Below are positions 1 to 7,752 of a DNA stretch of 49,626 nt, piece by piece. Positions within the stretch are counted from its first letter, which is position 1, and each line of letters begins with the position of its first letter. The notes under the pieces were generated by a model, which was not told where the DNA came from, did not search any database, and saw nothing but the letters and a program-made list of their open reading frames with translations. The translations under genes were made by a program, and so were the position numbers. The DNA lies in NCBI RefSeq assembly GCF_015100155.1, contig NZ_JACKZA010000010.1:26-49651 (forward strand), in the 5' to 3' direction. Origin of the DNA: Acidithiobacillus sp. HP-2 (lineage in GTDB: Bacteria > Pseudomonadota > Gammaproteobacteria > Acidithiobacillales > Acidithiobacillaceae).

Positions 1-399
1 CGTGCTGGCCCCCTGCTGGAAGCCTTCCATATCTGGCTCACGGAAACCCAGATGCAGGTGGCACCGAAAAGTGGCATCGCTAAAGCCATCGGCTATGCGC
101 TGAAGCGTTGGAAGGGGCTGACGCTGTACCTCGAAGAAGGTCAGCTCAGCATCGACAATAATCCGGTAGAGCGGGCGCTGCGGGGTGTGGCCATTGGTCG
201 CAAGAATTTCTTGTTCGTGGGCAATGACGCTGGTGGTGAACGGGCCGCGTCCTTCTACAGCATCATCGAAACGTGCAAGCTTAACGGTATCGAGCCCTTC
301 GCGTACCTCTGTGATGTCCTCGAAAAGCTCCCGACCTGGCCCAACAAAAAACTCCACGAACTCTTGCCGTGGAACTGGAAAAAATCTGCATTAGCCTGA
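1..399 (+). CDS. IS66 family transposase (TnpC), C-terminal part
   Basis: The frame is open from the first base of the window to a TGA at 397-399, giving about 132 residues. The segment LSIDNNPVERALRGVAIGRK followed by NFLFVGNDAGGERAASFYSI is the conserved C-terminal signature of IS66 transposases. It includes the catalytic-domain end around the NPVERALR motif, with a short C-terminal domain (KLPTWP, ELLPWNW) behind it. The N-terminal zinc-finger and most of the DDE domain are outside the window. Confidence 0.9.
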   Translation, partial: RAGPLLEAFHIWLTETQMQVAPKSGIAKAIGYALKRWKGLTLYLEEGQLSIDNNPVERALRGVAIGRKNFLFVGNDAGGERAASFYSIIETCKLNGIEPFAYLCDVLEKLPTWPNKKLHELLPWNWKKSALA

Positions 400-439
400 T
401 TGGCGCCAATCCGCAAGGGTGGGTTCGCTGAACGCTTAC
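1..439 (+). mobile_element. 3' part of an IS66-type insertion sequence
   Basis: The window opens inside an IS66-type element. Its transposase frame ends at 399, and the element appears to end about 40 bases later in an end sequence finishing GCTGAACGCTTAC near 439. Read on the other strand this end starts GTAAGCGTTCAGCGAACCC, which resembles the start of the second IS66-type element at 49266 (19 of the first 25 bases agree). The left part lies outside the window, so completeness cannot be judged. Confidence 0.75.
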
Positions 440-570
440 CAACAGACGGCTAATCAGGCAGATCGCGCAGCGAGCGGTACTCAGTAAGCTGGAATGGGGC
501 ATCATACTCGTTGAGTAAGATCCTGACGCCCTATCCGTTTCATGCTTACAGCAAACATAAGGAATGAACA

Positions 571-1029
571 ATGCGTATTCAATATCCAAACTATGGGAAA
601 CAATTCAGCTGGATGGTTGCAGCTCTCTGTGTAGGGGCGGTACTGCCTTTAAGTGGCTGCGTTGCTATTGCTGCAGCCGGTGCGGGAGCCGGTAGCGTCG
701 CTGCTGTCAATGCCGGAATTCTGTCCGACTATCATGCCTATTATCCAAGGCCACTCGGAACGGTTCAGGCTGCCGTTCTGCAAGTCTTTTCGGAAATGCA
801 TATTACCTATGTGGGTAATGTGAAGAAAAATCCAGACAAATGGATCATTGATGGAAAAACGGCAGCAGGCACGGCTGTCAACGTCATTTTGAAATCTACG
901 AGTCCAGGGGTTACCAAAGTGACGATGGGTGTTGGACTATTTGGCAATAAAACGCTCTCCAGACAGTTTTTCTCGTTATTGAACCAGAAGCTGGGTGTCC
1001 AGGCTACCGTCAAGGCTCCATCTATTTGA
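571..1029 (+). CDS. DUF3568-like exported lipoprotein
   Basis: A 152-residue protein with a hydrophobic N-terminal segment ending in a lipobox (LSGC, Cys at about 30), so it is probably lipidated and anchored in the envelope. An Ala/Gly-rich stretch follows (AAAGAGAGSVAAVNAG), and then a small alpha/beta domain with a conserved-looking TVQAAVLQVFSEM start and a C-terminal GLFGNKTLSRQFF segment. This layout matches the DUF3568 family, whose function is unknown. The ATG at 571 has AAGGAA six bases upstream. It is the first gene of a co-directional group that runs to the sulfur oxygenase reductase, with gaps of 28, 47 and 64 bases. No promoter could be assigned with confidence in 440-570. Confidence 0.75.
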   Translation: MRIQYPNYGKQFSWMVAALCVGAVLPLSGCVAIAAAGAGAGSVAAVNAGILSDYHAYYPRPLGTVQAAVLQVFSEMHITYVGNVKKNPDKWIIDGKTAAGTAVNVILKSTSPGVTKVTMGVGLFGNKTLSRQFFSLLNQKLGVQATVKAPSI

Positions 1030-1057
1030 TGGTAGTTAAATGATAAAGGAGAGGTGG

Positions 1058-1693
1058 ATGCAATTTTCAAAACTTACCGAAAACCAAAAGTTTTTGGGTG
1101 CTTGTATAGCGATTTTCATGTTGGGTACAGGAAGCGCTATTGCGTCAACAGGTAATGCGCCTGACAGCGTCGTGGCCAAGTTCAACATGGCGCTCATTCA
1201 CTCCATGAAAATGGGACCATCCAGTAGCTATGAGAGTCGTTTTCACGCATTGTATCCCGAAATGATCCAAGCCTATGATTTTCCAAAAATCGCGCACTAC
1301 AGCCTGGGGACCGCGTGGGATAAACTGTCTGCTCTGGAAAAGAAGCAGTTTGTGCAGGCACTGACCCATTATTCTGTGGCAAATTATGCCGCGCATTTCA
1401 CCCATTACGCCGGTCAAAAGTTTAGCAACCCCGTCTCCAAGAGCGTGCCTGGCCACCGAATGATGGTCAGCACTACGTTGAAGTCCGGCAATGGCGGTAA
1501 AAACAACACGTTTGATTATCTGCTCAGTCAAAACCATGGCCAATGGAAAATTGTCAATGTAATGACAGACGGCGTCAGCAACCTGGCGATGCAGAAAGCG
1601 GAATTTACGGGTGCTCTGAAAAAAGGCGGGATCCATGCGCTGATGAATGGCATCAATAAACGCTCGGAAATGTTGGCCCACGCAGCGCGATAA
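1058..1693 (+). CDS. MlaC/Ttg2D-like periplasmic protein
   Basis: The product is about 211 residues with a signal peptide (hydrophobic segment FLGACIAIFMLGTGSAIA). The mature part resembles the MlaC/Ttg2D (toluene tolerance, PF05494) family of periplasmic phospholipid carriers: an N-terminal helix with VVAKFNMALIHSM, a central YDFPKIAHYSLGTAWDKLSALEKKQF segment where the family has its xxLxxxQRxxF pattern, and a C-terminal WKIVNVMTDGVSNL strand. I chose the ATG at 1058 because AGGAG lies about seven bases upstream; an in-frame ATG at 1040 has no such signal. No MlaA, B, D, E or F partner is visible, so an orphan role, perhaps in membrane lipid maintenance in acid, is an inference. Confidence 0.7.
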   Translation: MQFSKLTENQKFLGACIAIFMLGTGSAIASTGNAPDSVVAKFNMALIHSMKMGPSSSYESRFHALYPEMIQAYDFPKIAHYSLGTAWDKLSALEKKQFVQALTHYSVANYAAHFTHYAGQKFSNPVSKSVPGHRMMVSTTLKSGNGGKNNTFDYLLSQNHGQWKIVNVMTDGVSNLAMQKAEFTGALKKGGIHALMNGINKRSEMLAHAAR

Positions 1694-1740
1694 TAGCTCC
1701 GTTCATTGGATGAATGGCGCTATCCATAAAGGAGATTATG

Positions 1741-1911
1741 ATGAATAAAACACAGGTGAAAGGTCGGGTAAAACAGGTCAAAGGTGCCGTCAAAGAAGTC
1801 GCCGGTAAAATTTCCGGAAACGCTCAGCAAGAGGCTGAAGGTAAAGTCACAAAGAAAGCAGGAGAATTACAGGAAAAATGGGGTAAATTCAAAAAGAAGC
1901 TATCCGATTAA
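1741..1911 (+). CDS. CsbD-like stress protein
   Basis: A 56-residue, very Lys-rich protein with the CsbD-family pattern: KGRVKQVKGAVKEVAGK, then a QQEAEGKVTKKAGELQEKWG repeat-like second half. CsbD proteins are small, abundant general-stress proteins of unknown mechanism. Two consecutive ATG codons are present at 1738 and 1741; GGAG at 1731-1734 fits the second better. The gene sits between the MlaC-like gene and the sulfur oxygenase reductase gene, all on the plus strand. That suggests co-transcription with a stress theme, but no promoter evidence separates the two possibilities. Confidence 0.8.
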   Translation: MNKTQVKGRVKQVKGAVKEVAGKISGNAQQEAEGKVTKKAGELQEKWGKFKKKLSD

Positions 1912-1975
1912 ATGTTTTCTCGTCCTCTCTTGGTTGAGAAAATTATTCCATGAGTAACTACTGGAGTTTAAGATT

Positions 1976-2911
1976 ATGAGTACCAATCCTATTATTGCCA
2001 TCAACCAGTCAAAAGTAACCAACCGGCCGGAAAGTTATGAAACCATGATGAAGGTTGGGCCCAAGGTTTGTATCACTACGGCCTCTCATCCCGGTTTTTT
2101 AGGTTTTGAACAATTGTTGCAGACGGGTATACATCCCATGGCTGGGCGCTATGGTGGTGGCGCTATTGATATGCATGAAACCCTGAATCCTATTTCCATG
2201 TTTCAGTACACCGCATGGAAAGACGTGAAGTCGCATGAAGAGATGCATCATGAAAACTTCAAGGAAATTTTTGAATTATGTGGAAGCTGCCTGGATATGG
2301 TCATAGAGGGGCCATGGGAACCCTACTATGAAGTCATTCGTTCCGATCTCCCCCTGATTATGGGTATGACCGATATCCCAGCAGTTTTAGGAAAGTCTTT
2401 CGCAGAGCAGAAGCCCGTGCCTAAAGTAGCATTATCGGCAAAGCGAAGTATTGCCATTGGTGACCATTGGGTGATGGACGGGCATGAGGAAGCTTTTGAA
2501 AAAGGGGCCATAGAGACGCTCACCTGGATGAAAGAAAATGTTCCGGGCATGATCGGCTGGATGGTCATGAAACAGTTTGGCGTTTCTGCCATTGGATCGC
2601 TTCAGCTCGATCCCAAAGGGATGCTGAAGGCCACACTGGGCGCCAACCCACCAGAGTACAACACCAACTATGGCAGCCAGGTGCCTGATAAGCCGCTGAT
2701 TCCGGGACAGAAGCCAACGCAGTACTTGGTGCATATGGAATGGGAGTCTCCTGAACATGCGCATATAGGCATAGCCCATGCGATGCTGGATTACGAGTTG
2801 CGTCAGATTCACAATGAGGGTGTACTTGCCCATTTGGATAAGGGGCCTTACTACATGCTTTTTGAGCCCATGATGGAACAGGGACAATGGCGTAAAAAAT
2901 TAGTAAGTTAA
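1976..2911 (+). CDS. sor: Sulfur oxygenase reductase (SOR)
   Basis: This 311-residue protein is a full-length cytoplasmic SOR, the oxygen-dependent, cofactor-free mononuclear iron enzyme that disproportionates elemental sulfur to sulfite, thiosulfate and sulfide. The key residues known from the Acidianus enzyme are all visible, shifted by one: Cys32 in VGPKVC, the iron ligands His87 and His91 in HEEMHHENF, the Cys102/Cys105 pair in LCGSC, and the third iron ligand Glu115 in EGPWEP. Family-specific segments HPGFLGFEQ, AGRYGGGAIDM and the C-terminal LRQIHNEG and FEPMMEQG also match. There is no signal peptide. The start has GGAG nine bases upstream. A hairpin with a T run follows at 2926-2961. 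SOR is found in archaea and in some Acidithiobacillus, so it points to a sulfur-oxidising acidophile. Confidence in the family is very high; gene transfer is only suggested by the IS66 end upstream. Confidence 0.96.
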   Translation: MSTNPIIAINQSKVTNRPESYETMMKVGPKVCITTASHPGFLGFEQLLQTGIHPMAGRYGGGAIDMHETLNPISMFQYTAWKDVKSHEEMHHENFKEIFELCGSCLDMVIEGPWEPYYEVIRSDLPLIMGMTDIPAVLGKSFAEQKPVPKVALSAKRSIAIGDHWVMDGHEEAFEKGAIETLTWMKENVPGMIGWMVMKQFGVSAIGSLQLDPKGMLKATLGANPPEYNTNYGSQVPDKPLIPGQKPTQYLVHMEWESPEHAHIGIAHAMLDYELRQIHNEGVLAHLDKGPYYMLFEPMMEQGQWRKKLVS

Positions 2912-2925
2912 TGGCAAGCTGGAAA

Positions 2926-2961
2926 AGATCTGTCATTTTCACTTACAGATCTGAACTTTTT
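2926..2961 (+). terminator. Candidate intrinsic terminator after sor
   Basis: AGATCTGT (2926-2933) can pair with ACAGATCT (2945-2952) around an 11-base loop, and GAAC plus five T residues follow. The stem is short and not GC-rich, so it is a moderate candidate. Its place 14 bases after the sor stop codon supports it. Confidence 0.5.
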
Positions 2962-3425
2962 AAAAACAGCCCTTGGGGAATTGCTTCGTAATGGGTAATG
3001 ATGGGGTTGTACATCATGGTCAACTTAATTAAACAACTAAATCAAAAAGTTATGACCGCAAATTGGTTTGATGCCGTTCACTACTAACTAAGGGGGCAGG
3101 GCTGTGTAATCGACTTTCCCACCGCTGGCTAAAGTCGGTGGCTTCAAGCCACGGCTGAAAGCCGGATTCGTCGGCACCAAGACCGGAAGTGGACAAGGAA
3201 AGGACAAATCGCTTAAGATTATTATTCATATAAAAATATATAAATTATCTATTATGTAGTACATATTAAAATTTCAGATGTGGATTGCTAAGCGTGCTCA
3301 ATCATTTTTTTACATTATGTCATTACCATACGTAATAACCTGCCCTCTTGATTAATTGAGATTTTTTAGAATCAAAAACCCTACGCCTTGGGTTTAACAT
3401 TCCACCTGACTTAAGGATCACTCAA
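2962..3425. other. Gene-free AT-rich stretch with a possible IS200/IS605-type end
   Basis: No convincing reading frame occurs between the sor terminator and the Crp/Fnr gene. At 3119-3141 CCACCG pairs with CGGTGG around an 11-base loop (GCTGGCTAAAGT type), and a second small hairpin follows (GGCT-gaa-AGCC near 3153-3163). Such hairpins with a CTAAAG loop are typical of ends of IS200/IS605-type elements, so this may be a relic. The rest (3220-3420) is AT-rich and should hold the promoter of the regulator gene downstream. Confidence 0.35.
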
Positions 3426-4151
3426 TTGAAGCTTTTTTCGCATGATCCGCGAGAGAATTATCTCCTTGCGGCGCTTCCCTCAAATACGGAGGCAGAATGG
3501 CTATTCCCTCAACTACAATTAGTGGAAATGCCCCTTGGCATGACTCTATACGAACCGGGTCGCCCGATCATGTATGCTTATTTTCCCACGACCACCATCG
3601 TCTCTCTGCTGTATCTTACAGAAGAAGGTGGATCGGCTGAGATCGCTATTATTGGTAATGAGGGCGTCGCTGGGGTTGATCTTTTTCTCGGTGGACAGTC
3701 GACGACCAGCCAAGCAGTTGTACAAAGAGCTGGTTATGGATATCGCTTGCGTGGTGAAGGACTCGTTACAGCCTTTACGCGGGGCGGCCCGATGCAACGC
3801 TTGCTGCTCAGATACACCCAAGCATTATTGACACAAATGGCGCAAACAGTTGTTTGTAACCGCCATCACTCTCTGGACCAACAATTCTGTCGCTGGTTGT
3901 TGCTGAGTTTGGACAGATTGCCGCGCAATCAACTACAAATGACGCAGCAACTGATTGCGAATATGCTGGGTGTCCGCCGCGAAGGTGTTTCCGTGGCCGC
4001 CAAGAAATTACAAGATGCGGGCCTCATCCGTTATCATAGAGGTAAAATCGTGATCCTGGATCGTCCCGGACTGGAAGCTCGTGTCTGTGAATGCTATTCC
4101 GTGGTAAAACAGGCGACAGAACATCTGATGAACGATTTATGCATTCCGTAA
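3426..4151 (+). CDS. Crp/Fnr family transcription regulator
   Basis: A 241-residue protein with the two-domain Crp/Fnr layout. Residues about 20-140 form a cyclic-nucleotide-binding-type beta roll (LYEPGRPIMYAYFPTTTIVSLL, then GNEGVAGVDLFLGG), and residues about 165-225 form a C-terminal winged helix (LQMTQQLIANMLGVRREGVSVAAKKLQDAGLI followed by YHRGKIVILDRPGLE). The Fnr cysteine cluster is absent, and the phosphate-binding cassette of true cAMP receptors is not evident, so the signal is unknown. The start is a TTG at 3426 with AAGGAT eight bases upstream. It lies downstream of sor on the same strand, separated by 514 bases, so a link to sulfur metabolism is only an inference. Confidence 0.85.
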   Translation: MKLFSHDPRENYLLAALPSNTEAEWLFPQLQLVEMPLGMTLYEPGRPIMYAYFPTTTIVSLLYLTEEGGSAEIAIIGNEGVAGVDLFLGGQSTTSQAVVQRAGYGYRLRGEGLVTAFTRGGPMQRLLLRYTQALLTQMAQTVVCNRHHSLDQQFCRWLLLSLDRLPRNQLQMTQQLIANMLGVRREGVSVAAKKLQDAGLIRYHRGKIVILDRPGLEARVCECYSVVKQATEHLMNDLCIP

Positions 4152-4188
4152 AGGCGCCTGGACACCCGCAATCAGCCTCCCTTTAAAA

Positions 4189-5856
4189 TCATGTAGCCGC
4201 AGTGGGTAATCGCTCACCGTTTCGTAATAACACCTCAAACTGTTCAGCGGCTAAGGGATGGGAGAAATAGTAGCCTTGACCTTGGTCGCAATGCAAACTA
4301 ACGAGTATTGCTTGTTGTTCGGCGGTTTCGATGCCTTCAGCAATCGTGCGTTTCTTCAGATTGATTCCCAAACTGACCACAGCACTTACGATCGCATAGC
4401 TATCCGGATGGTTAACCATTTTGCTGACAAAGGATTGATCAATCTTAAGGGCATAAATAGGGTACTGCTGAAGATAGCTGAGACTGGAATAACCTGTACC
4501 AAAATCATCAATGGCAAGCTTGACCCCCATATCTACCAGTGCAGACAAGACGATATGATTGGATTCCGCATTGGTCATGAGCACTGTTTCAGTAATTTCG
4601 AGCTCAAGCAATTTGGGATCCAAACCCGCTTCAGCCAGTGTTGTAGCCACATAGCCGACAAAATTCTTACTCTGGAACTCCAACCCGGAAGTATTGATAG
4701 CAATGGTCAGAGGTGGAAGCCCGCTATCGTTCCAATGCTGGCCCTGGATACAGGCCTCGCGCAAAACCCAGCGACCGATCGGCAAAATCAGTCCTGTCTC
4801 TTCGGCAATGGAGATAAAAACCTCAGGAAGCAGGAGTCCGCGCGTAGGATGCCGCCACCGCAAAAGTGCTTCAAACCCGATAATGTGACCCGTTGGAAGG
4901 CTTACAACCGGTTGGTAATAAAGGAGGAATTCCTGTCGTTCCAACGCAGCTCGAATATCTGCCTCGATCTGACGTCGTTCCAATGCGTTGGCTTGCATAT
5001 CCGGTTGAAAAAACCGGTAAGCCCCGCGCCCCTCACCTTTGGCGTGATACATCGCGGTATCCGCATTTCTGAGCAGCGTTTCTACATCCATTCCATCGAC
5101 GGGGTAAAGACTTATTCCGATACTGACACCAATATGTATTTCATGGCCGCCCAGCGAATGGGGTCGGGCCATCTCGGCAATAATTTTATCAGCAAATATT
5201 GAAACGTCTTCTAAACGCTCAATTTCGGGAAGCAGTACCACAAACTCATCACCACCTTGACGAGAGATCGTATCTGAGTGCCGCAGGCAGGATCTCAACC
5301 GGTCCGCGACGGATCGGAGTAGATCATCCCCCAGTCCATGCCCCAAAGAGTCATTTACATATTTAAAGTGGTCCAGATCAAGAAACATGGCCGCGAGCGG
5401 CTTGCCCTGCCGCCGTGCCACTTCGATGGCTTGAGATAAACGATCCTGCAGCAGCAAACGGTTGGGAAGAGCCGTGAGTGCGTCATGCTGTGCGGTATAG
5501 TCCAGCTGATCACGAGCCACCTTTAATTGATCGGCTAGTTCATGGGCTTCAATAGTTGCTATCACCAACCGTGCATTTGTTTGTCGTAAAAGCAAAATCT
5601 GCTCATCGGAGAGCGTCAGCCGCGTTGCAATCGCCTCTTGATGCTGCTCCCGGCCTAACACCTTATGTTCTCTGGTGCTCATCGCCTCTTCCCGATGATG
5701 GATAGCATCCTCACGAACCTCTGCGACAGATTCTCGCGCCTCCACAATATCTTCACGAACACCCAGCATGGCCTGCGCTTCGCTCTGGAGAGCATCCTCC
5801 TGGCGTTTGCCGATAAGTCCTTCGGCTGCTTCTGCATCTTGCAAGTGATCTTCCAT
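4189..5856 (-). CDS. GGDEF-EAL bifunctional c-di-GMP enzyme
   Basis: A 555-residue cytoplasmic protein that may both make and break c-di-GMP. Residues 1-about 120 are a charged coiled coil with a repeating VREDxxxARExxxxxREE-like pattern. Residues about 125-290 are a diguanylate cyclase domain with an intact GGDEF motif (RQGGDEFVVLLPE). Residues about 300-545 are an EAL domain with the catalytic set visible: EALLRW, the Asn in INTSG, LELEITE, DDFGTGYSS, the Lys in ALKIDQSF and AEGIE. No transmembrane segment or PAS domain is seen, so input probably comes through the coiled coil or from its operon partners. The start ATG has GGAG eight bases upstream, and the gene begins 13 bases after the KaiC-like gene ends, so the two are almost surely co-transcribed. 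Confidence 0.93.
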   Translation of the reverse strand: MEDHLQDAEAAEGLIGKRQEDALQSEAQAMLGVREDIVEARESVAEVREDAIHHREEAMSTREHKVLGREQHQEAIATRLTLSDEQILLLRQTNARLVIATIEAHELADQLKVARDQLDYTAQHDALTALPNRLLLQDRLSQAIEVARRQGKPLAAMFLDLDHFKYVNDSLGHGLGDDLLRSVADRLRSCLRHSDTISRQGGDEFVVLLPEIERLEDVSIFADKIIAEMARPHSLGGHEIHIGVSIGISLYPVDGMDVETLLRNADTAMYHAKGEGRGAYRFFQPDMQANALERRQIEADIRAALERQEFLLYYQPVVSLPTGHIIGFEALLRWRHPTRGLLLPEVFISIAEETGLILPIGRWVLREACIQGQHWNDSGLPPLTIAINTSGLEFQSKNFVGYVATTLAEAGLDPKLLELEITETVLMTNAESNHIVLSALVDMGVKLAIDDFGTGYSSLSYLQQYPIYALKIDQSFVSKMVNHPDSYAIVSAVVSLGINLKKRTIAEGIETAEQQAILVSLHCDQGQGYYFSHPLAAEQFEVLLRNGERLPTAAT

Positions 5857-5869
5857 GAGATGATCTCCA

Positions 5870-7360
5870 TCAGGCGGTTATATTTTCTGAGCCCGGTGGT
5901 TTTTGTTCCAGAACAAGGTGCCCTGATAAAATCCCCGAGTAATTGGTGAGCGGCAAACCGATCTCGATCCCGTCGCTGGTAATGTCAAAGAAACGGATTT
6001 CTTTGCTATGTGCGCTACCACGTACTTTGGCGACGGCCATCACTCGTGCCAGGCTACCGCCAACCTCGACATACCGCTGCATGATGATGGCATCCGCCAA
6101 AAAAGCGCTGCCAAAGGGGCTAAAACGCAACTCCGTGTAACAATCCGCAAGTTCTGAAGTCATCAAAACGGCAACCCCCATACCCGTTAGCACGGCCACC
6201 ATGCGATAGAGAGACCCGCGAAAGTCTTCATGGAATTCGGGTGCCAATATGAGTTCAAAGCCAGAAAGCGAATCAAGGACCACACGTTTTGCCTGCATCT
6301 GCAGAATTAACGCCACCAGATGGTGAAGTGTTTCATCAATCGATAAGCTCAGCGAATGGGCGTCAAAGAGGCCGACATGCCCCTTTTCAACCAAAGTGCA
6401 CAGGGTATTATTCAATAGCTGACTTGGACTTTTTTCAAAGGCTGCTATCACTCCTGGCTCACCTTGACGCGCACCTTCGGCAAGAAATTGCGTGGCAAGA
6501 ATCGTTTTCCCTGATCCTGATGGCCCCACTACCAGTAAGCCATAGCCCATTGGCAAGCCACCTCCGAGCATGGCATCCAGACCTGGCACACCCATCGGGA
6601 TACGTTGTTCTTCTTTAATGACACTACGATAAGCCGCCGCAGAATGCTGCAAGGTCACTTCTGCTCGTGGAAAAATCGCTAACCCGTCGCTTTGAATACG
6701 AAAAGAGTGCAATCCCGTTTGCTGACTTTGTCCACGCATTTTTAAAACTTGTATTTTGCGCACCATAGTATCGCGATATAGGCTCTGAGTAAGCCAAATA
6801 ATACCGTCAGCAACGGTAAATATGGGGCTGGAGTCCGCCTCAGGAACCGTATATTCCCCGATTAAAAAAGTGGTTGCCTGCCAACTTGTCATGGTAATCC
6901 CAAGCTGCTGTAAGAAACGCTGCATGGCACCAGGACTATTGGTGTTGTGGAGGCTTGAATCGGCTACAGAACGAAAGGAGTCTACGAAGACCAGACTCGG
7001 CGAAAAAGCTTGCACTTCCTCAGTAATCCGCTTCAATACCCGATCAAAATCACCTTGCAGGAGATCCTCTGCCAGGTTGACGTAACGGATCGAGGCATTC
7101 ACTTTGGCCGCATCAAAAAAACTGAATTGCTGCTGATATCGCAGCATTTTCAGAGACGGCTCACCCAGAACCGTAAAAAAAAGCGCACGATGATCCGGAT
7201 CAGCCTGACTGAACATGATCTGATGGGCCAGAGTAGTCTTTCCACCACCAGGTACCCCGGCAATCAAATTAAAAGAGAACTCAGGAAGTCCCCCTCCCAA
7301 TAAATCATCCAAACCGGGAACCCCGGTGGGCAACTGACGTATGATTACTTTAGAGTTCAT
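5870..7360 (-). CDS. KaiC-like double-domain RecA-type ATPase
   Basis: A 496-residue protein with two KaiC domains in tandem. Domain 1 (about 8-235) has TGVPGLDDLLGGGLP, Walker A GVPGGGKTT and Walker B SLVFVDSF. Domain 2 (about 250-480) has MGVPGLDAMLGGGLP, Walker A GPSGSGKTI, the segment FEKSPSQLL where KaiC carries its catalytic Glu pair, and Walker B RVVLDSL. Cyanobacterial KaiC is the clock kinase; relatives elsewhere without KaiA or KaiB act in signalling or stress by hydrolysing ATP and binding partners. No kaiA or kaiB is in this window. The gene lies between a small helical protein (2-base gap) and a GGDEF-EAL enzyme (13-base gap), which suggests that this ATPase gates c-di-GMP output. 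That link is inference. Confidence 0.9.
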   Translation of the reverse strand: MNSKVIIRQLPTGVPGLDDLLGGGLPEFSFNLIAGVPGGGKTTLAHQIMFSQADPDHRALFFTVLGEPSLKMLRYQQQFSFFDAAKVNASIRYVNLAEDLLQGDFDRVLKRITEEVQAFSPSLVFVDSFRSVADSSLHNTNSPGAMQRFLQQLGITMTSWQATTFLIGEYTVPEADSSPIFTVADGIIWLTQSLYRDTMVRKIQVLKMRGQSQQTGLHSFRIQSDGLAIFPRAEVTLQHSAAAYRSVIKEEQRIPMGVPGLDAMLGGGLPMGYGLLVVGPSGSGKTILATQFLAEGARQGEPGVIAAFEKSPSQLLNNTLCTLVEKGHVGLFDAHSLSLSIDETLHHLVALILQMQAKRVVLDSLSGFELILAPEFHEDFRGSLYRMVAVLTGMGVAVLMTSELADCYTELRFSPFGSAFLADAIIMQRYVEVGGSLARVMAVAKVRGSAHSKEIRFFDITSDGIEIGLPLTNYSGILSGHLVLEQKPPGSENITA

Positions 7361-7362
7361 GC

Positions 7363-7752
7363 TTAACCTTTAACCCGATGGTTCATGAGATTCTTCCAGG
7401 CAACTTCCAGAAGGCGCGTGGTCAATTGTTCGCCAATCAGCGTCGATAACAACTCTGTGAAAATAATCAGTAATTGTCTGTTTGTTTCGCGAAATTGCGA
7501 GGCGGTATTAGCGGATTCAGAGACCGCATCTGGCAATAGATTTTCAATCCCCAAAGCCCCCCCCTTCCTTGATTCTGTTGAAGACCTTTTTGCGAGAAAT
7601 TGAGCTCGTGCATAGAGCGCATCGTATCCGTCCTGTCCCACTATGGAAATAATTTCAACGGCAAGACATTTCCAGAGATCCTTGACGAAATCGGTTATCT
7701 CCTCATCAGGACAGGTGTCCAAAAGCCTATTAATAGATTGCTGAATGATCAA
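7363..7752 (-). CDS. Small helical protein, first gene of the KaiC-like operon
   Basis: A 129-residue soluble protein that I do not recognise by family. It is predicted mostly helical: an N-terminal half with ITDFVKDLWKCLAVEIISIV, a short conserved-looking GQDGYDALYARAQ segment, a Ser/Gly-rich linker, and a C-terminal helix pair (NRQLLIIFTELLSTLIG, TTRLLEVAWKNLMN). The start is probably TTG at 7752 with GGAG ten bases upstream. It ends two bases before the ATG of the KaiC-like ATPase, which indicates coupling. A role as input or adaptor subunit for that ATPase is a guess from context only. Confidence 0.65.
   Translation of the reverse strand: MIIQQSINRLLDTCPDEEITDFVKDLWKCLAVEIISIVGQDGYDALYARAQFLAKRSSTESRKGGALGIENLLPDAVSESANTASQFRETNRQLLIIFTELLSTLIGEQLTTRLLEVAWKNLMNHRVKG

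Noticed and set aside
4189-7752. Reading the KaiC-like operon as a circadian clock
   Set aside because: No kaiA or kaiB gene is in the window and the KaiC-like protein alone does not show a clock.
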